From the NCBI GenBank assembly GCA_013152615.1, contig JAADGA010000213.1:1-18188 (forward strand): a DNA stretch of 18,188 nt. The letters are read 5' to 3'. Below, one piece after another: positions 15,863-18,188 of this stretch. Numbering within the stretch: position 1 is the first letter of the stretch; every line of letters starts with the position of its first letter. The DNA is from Alphaproteobacteria bacterium. Its GTDB lineage: Bacteria > Pseudomonadota > Alphaproteobacteria > Sphingomonadales > Emcibacteraceae. Under the pieces are notes generated by a model. It saw only the letters and a list, made by a program, of their open reading frames with translations, did no database searches and was not told where the DNA came from. The translations under genes were made by a program, and so were the position numbers.

Positions 15863-16029
15863 AAATACCTCCCGTATTATTTCTATTATTTAGGTCGCAA
15901 ACCTGTGAATATTATATTATTAATACAGGAATGCGAGCTATAATAAAATATAGCAAATTAAAACAACCGTTTGAAAATGGAATTTACATGAATTCCCGCC
16001 TCAAGACAAGGGCTTAATGGATCAACTTT
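15863..16029. promoter_or_regulatory. Divergent AT-rich intergenic region with a dyad
   Basis: 167 bases between the divergent acyl-CoA dehydrogenase and tsaC genes. A perfect inverted repeat GCTATA-ATAAAA-TATAGC (15937-15954) covers a TATAAT (15939-15944) on the plus strand. A second TATAAT-like hexamer faces left near 15912-15917. No convincing -35 elements accompany them. The dyad could be an operator for either gene; this is inference from symmetry and position. Confidence 0.3.
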
Positions 16030-17013
16030 ATGCGCCCTGAATCCAGCGAAAAAATTATGCCGCCGTCTCTGGCCAATTTTCATCTGGCCGCCCGATATCT
16101 GTTGCAGGGCAAGCTGGTGTCTTTTCCGACCGAGACCGTCTATGGCCTCGGGGCGGATGCCACCCGTGACACCGCTGTCGCCGCTATCTTTGCTGCCAAG
16201 AAACGCCCTGCCTTTAATCCGTTGATCATTCATCTACCATCACTTGCCGAAGCAGAGAAATATGTTGAATTTGACATTATATCGCGCAAGCTCGGGGCCG
16301 CGTTCTGGCCCGGTCCCTTCACTCTGGTGCTGAAAAGAAAGCCGGATTGCGGTTTGTCCCGTCTGGTTTCTGCCGGTCTTGACACGGTGGCGGTGCGGGT
16401 GCCGGCGCATCCAGTGGCACAGGAGCTGCTAAAAATTTTCACCCGCCCGATTGCCGCGCCGAGCGCCAATATCTCCGGCAAGCTCAGCCCGACCCGGCCC
16501 GACCATGTCGCCCGCGAGCTGTCGTCAGAGGTGGCGATGATTCTGGACAGTCCGCCCTGCCGTCATGGTATTGAATCAACCATCGCACAGGTGGTCGGCA
16601 GTGAAATCAGATTGCTCCGGCCCGGCAGCATCACCCGAAAGGACATTGAGGACCTGACCGGCCTGCGGGTCAGCCGCCATCAGGACGGACAGAATCCCGC
16701 GGCACCGGGACAGCTTAAAGTTCATTACGCCCCCGAAACGCCAGTCCGGCTGAATGCGAACGCCGTCTATCCGGGGGAGGCCCTGCTGGCCTTTGGCAGC
16801 CTTTATCCCAAAGACGCCCGGATTGTGCGTAACCTCAGCCCGAAGGCCAGCCTGCTGGAGGCCGCGTCAAACCTGTTTGCCATGCTCCATGACCTTGACC
16901 GGTCGGGCTGCAAAACCATCGCGGTCAGCCCGATTCCGGACCGGGGGCTGGGGGTTGCGATCAATGACCGGCTGCGGCGGGCGGCGCGTGCGGGGGCAAC
17001 TGACAATCCATGA
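16030..17013 (+). CDS. Threonylcarbamoyl-AMP synthase, Sua5-type (TsaC domain plus SUA5 domain)
   Basis: Makes L-threonylcarbamoyladenylate from threonine, bicarbonate and ATP, the first step of the universal t6A37 tRNA modification. The YrdC/TsaC domain covers about 15-205, with SFPTETVYGLGADA (31-44), KKRPAFNPLIIH (57-68), PIAAPSANISG (140-150), GIESTI (180-185) and LRPGSIT (196-202). The linker APGQLKVHYAP leads to a C-terminal SUA5 domain, giving 327 residues; short TsaC proteins are about 190. The 16030 ATG has only a weak Shine-Dalgarno; an ATG at 16057 is an alternative that would still keep the whole domain. Its stop overlaps the next gene's start by four bases (ATGA). Confidence 0.93.
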   Translation: MRPESSEKIMPPSLANFHLAARYLLQGKLVSFPTETVYGLGADATRDTAVAAIFAAKKRPAFNPLIIHLPSLAEAEKYVEFDIISRKLGAAFWPGPFTLVLKRKPDCGLSRLVSAGLDTVAVRVPAHPVAQELLKIFTRPIAAPSANISGKLSPTRPDHVARELSSEVAMILDSPPCRHGIESTIAQVVGSEIRLLRPGSITRKDIEDLTGLRVSRHQDGQNPAAPGQLKVHYAPETPVRLNANAVYPGEALLAFGSLYPKDARIVRNLSPKASLLEAASNLFAMLHDLDRSGCKTIAVSPIPDRGLGVAINDRLRRAARAGATDNP

Positions 17014-18188
17014 CCATAGCTCCCGCCCATTTGACAGAACTTAAACGGGTTTCCGGCGCTAAAGGCTGGATAGACGACCCGGCAGCCATGTCGCCTTTCC
17101 TATGTGAACCACGCGGCAAATATCATGGCAGGACGCCGTTGATCCTGCTGCCGGACAGCCGGGAAAAGGTCAGCGAAATTGTCCGCATCTGTGCCCGCCA
17201 CAAAATCCCGATCGTGCCTCAAAGTGGCAATAGCGGTCTGGTCGGCGGCGGCATCCCGACGGCGGCGGGTGATGAAATACTGCTCAGCCTGAAACGGCTC
17301 AACCAAATTCGGGAACGGGACCGCCATAGTCACAGCATGACGGTGGAAGCCGGCTGCATTCTGGCGGATATTCAACGGGAGGCCCGGGATATGGGATTGC
17401 TGTTTCCCTTAAGCCTCGCCTCGGAAGGCAGTTGCATGATCGGCGGCAATCTGTCAACCAATGCCGGCGGCGTCAATGTGCTGCATTACGGCACCATGCG
17501 CAGTCTGGTGCTGGGGCTCGAAGTGGTGCTGGCCACCGGCGATATCTGGCATGGGCTACAGGCCCTGCGCAAGGATAACAGCGGCTATGACCTCAAACAG
17601 CTGTTCATCGGGGCGGAGGGGACGCTGGGCATTATCACCGCAGCCACGGTAAAATTAGTGCCCTTCCCCGGTGAAAAACAAACCGCGCTGGTCGCGGTGC
17701 CAAATCCGCAGGCCGCCATCGACCTGCTCACTATCGCCCGGAATGTCAGCGGCGATTGTCTCACCGCCTTTGAAATTATCCCCCGTAGCGGCATAGAGTT
17801 TGTCACCCGTCATATGCCAAACACCCGCGACCCGATCGCCACGCCCTATGACTGGTATGTGTTGGTGGAATGCAGTTCCGCCCTTTCCCGCGAGTTGCTC
17901 GACCTTGAAAAAGTTATCGAATATCTGTTGTCCGGCGCCATGGAAAAGGGGCTGGTACTGGACGGCGTGATCGCCAAGAACCAGACAGAAAGTCATGCCC
18001 TGTGGCAACTGCGGGAAAATATGTCCGAAGCCCAGAAATATGAGGGCGGCAGCATCAAACATGATATTTCCCTGCCAATTTCCGCCATCCCGGATTTCCT
18101 GATCGAGGCGGGTGATCTGGTGGCAAAGATGATTGCCGGGGCGCGTCCGCTGCCGTTCGGCCATCTCGGTGACGGTAACTTACATTAT
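17010..18188 (+). CDS. FAD-linked D-2-hydroxyacid dehydrogenase (D-2-hydroxyglutarate dehydrogenase-like), 3' end cut by window
   Basis: 393 residues are visible and the frame stays open to the last base, so roughly the last 75-80 residues of a typical 470-residue member are missing. The N-terminal FAD-binding domain shows PQSGNSGLVGGG (70-81), LSLKRLNQI, MTVEAGC, GGNLSTNAGG, and RKDNSGYDLKQLFIGAEGTLGIIT. The C-terminal oxidase domain has HALWQLRENMSEA, GGSIKHDISLP and PFGHLGDGNLHY, whose histidines bind a metal in D-2-HGDH. These favour D-2-hydroxyglutarate or a similar D-2-hydroxyacid over glycolate or D-lactate, without proof. Serine biosynthesis makes D-2-hydroxyglutarate as a by-product, so a clearance role is plausible. 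The ATG overlaps the tsaC stop, so translation is probably coupled. Confidence 0.9.
   Translation, partial: MTIAPAHLTELKRVSGAKGWIDDPAAMSPFLCEPRGKYHGRTPLILLPDSREKVSEIVRICARHKIPIVPQSGNSGLVGGGIPTAAGDEILLSLKRLNQIRERDRHSHSMTVEAGCILADIQREARDMGLLFPLSLASEGSCMIGGNLSTNAGGVNVLHYGTMRSLVLGLEVVLATGDIWHGLQALRKDNSGYDLKQLFIGAEGTLGIITAATVKLVPFPGEKQTALVAVPNPQAAIDLLTIARNVSGDCLTAFEIIPRSGIEFVTRHMPNTRDPIATPYDWYVLVECSSALSRELLDLEKVIEYLLSGAMEKGLVLDGVIAKNQTESHALWQLRENMSEAQKYEGGSIKHDISLPISAIPDFLIEAGDLVAKMIAGARPLPFGHLGDGNLHY

Noticed and set aside
1..18188. Defence island, mobile element or other novel multi-gene system
   Set aside because: All genes but one are recognisable housekeeping genes in familiar alphaproteobacterial order; no transposase, integrase, toxin-antitoxin pair, repeat-spacer array or tRNA-anchored insertion is visible.

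Overview
The window reads as ordinary core chromosome of an alphaproteobacterium. I infer this from the 17-kDa-antigen lipoprotein next to a zinc-finger-less DnaJ, the fabI-aroC pair, the histone-deacetylase-like / xseB / ispA / dxs / tlyA / rRNA-methyltransferase cluster, and the protein motifs. The order cannot be fixed from this stretch. I see no tRNA, rRNA, CRISPR array, insertion sequence, prophage or plasmid gene. Coding is dense and moderately GC-rich, with short AT-rich intergenic regions.

Layout. 1-231: no gene. 232-1730 (minus): pdxH followed by a FieF/YiiP-like cation efflux gene, overlapping by 4 bp. 1797-3242 (plus): a lipoprotein of the 17 kDa surface antigen family, then a CbpA-type J-domain protein. 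3517-5433 (plus): fabI and aroC behind a good promoter and Shine-Dalgarno sequence. 5439-5924 (minus): a protein of unknown function preceded by an almost perfect sigma-54 promoter. 6156-12268 (minus): a compact operon whose transcription order is histone-deacetylase-like protein, xseB, ispA, dxs, tlyA and a TrmA/RlmD-type m5U methyltransferase. It joins isoprenoid precursor synthesis (DXP synthase, prenyl diphosphate synthase) to DNA repair and two rRNA-modifying enzymes. 12374-15862 (minus): an acyl-CoA dehydrogenase and an acyl-CoA ligase, a beta-oxidation pair. 16030-18188 (plus): Sua5/TsaC for tRNA t6A synthesis, overlapping by 4 bp the start of an FAD-linked D-2-hydroxyacid (D-2-hydroxyglutarate-type) dehydrogenase cut by the window end.

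I found no new multi-gene system. The points most worth a second look are small. First, the sigma-54 promoter and upstream dyads in front of the unknown gene. Second, three separate short tandem duplications (units of 16, about 16 and 25/26 bp), each placed on the stop codon of a gene (dxs, the acyl-CoA ligase, the cation transporter). At dxs/tlyA the duplication appears to have pulled apart an ancestral stop/start overlap. Third, an unusual KTG-to-KTW change in the prenyl diphosphate synthase.
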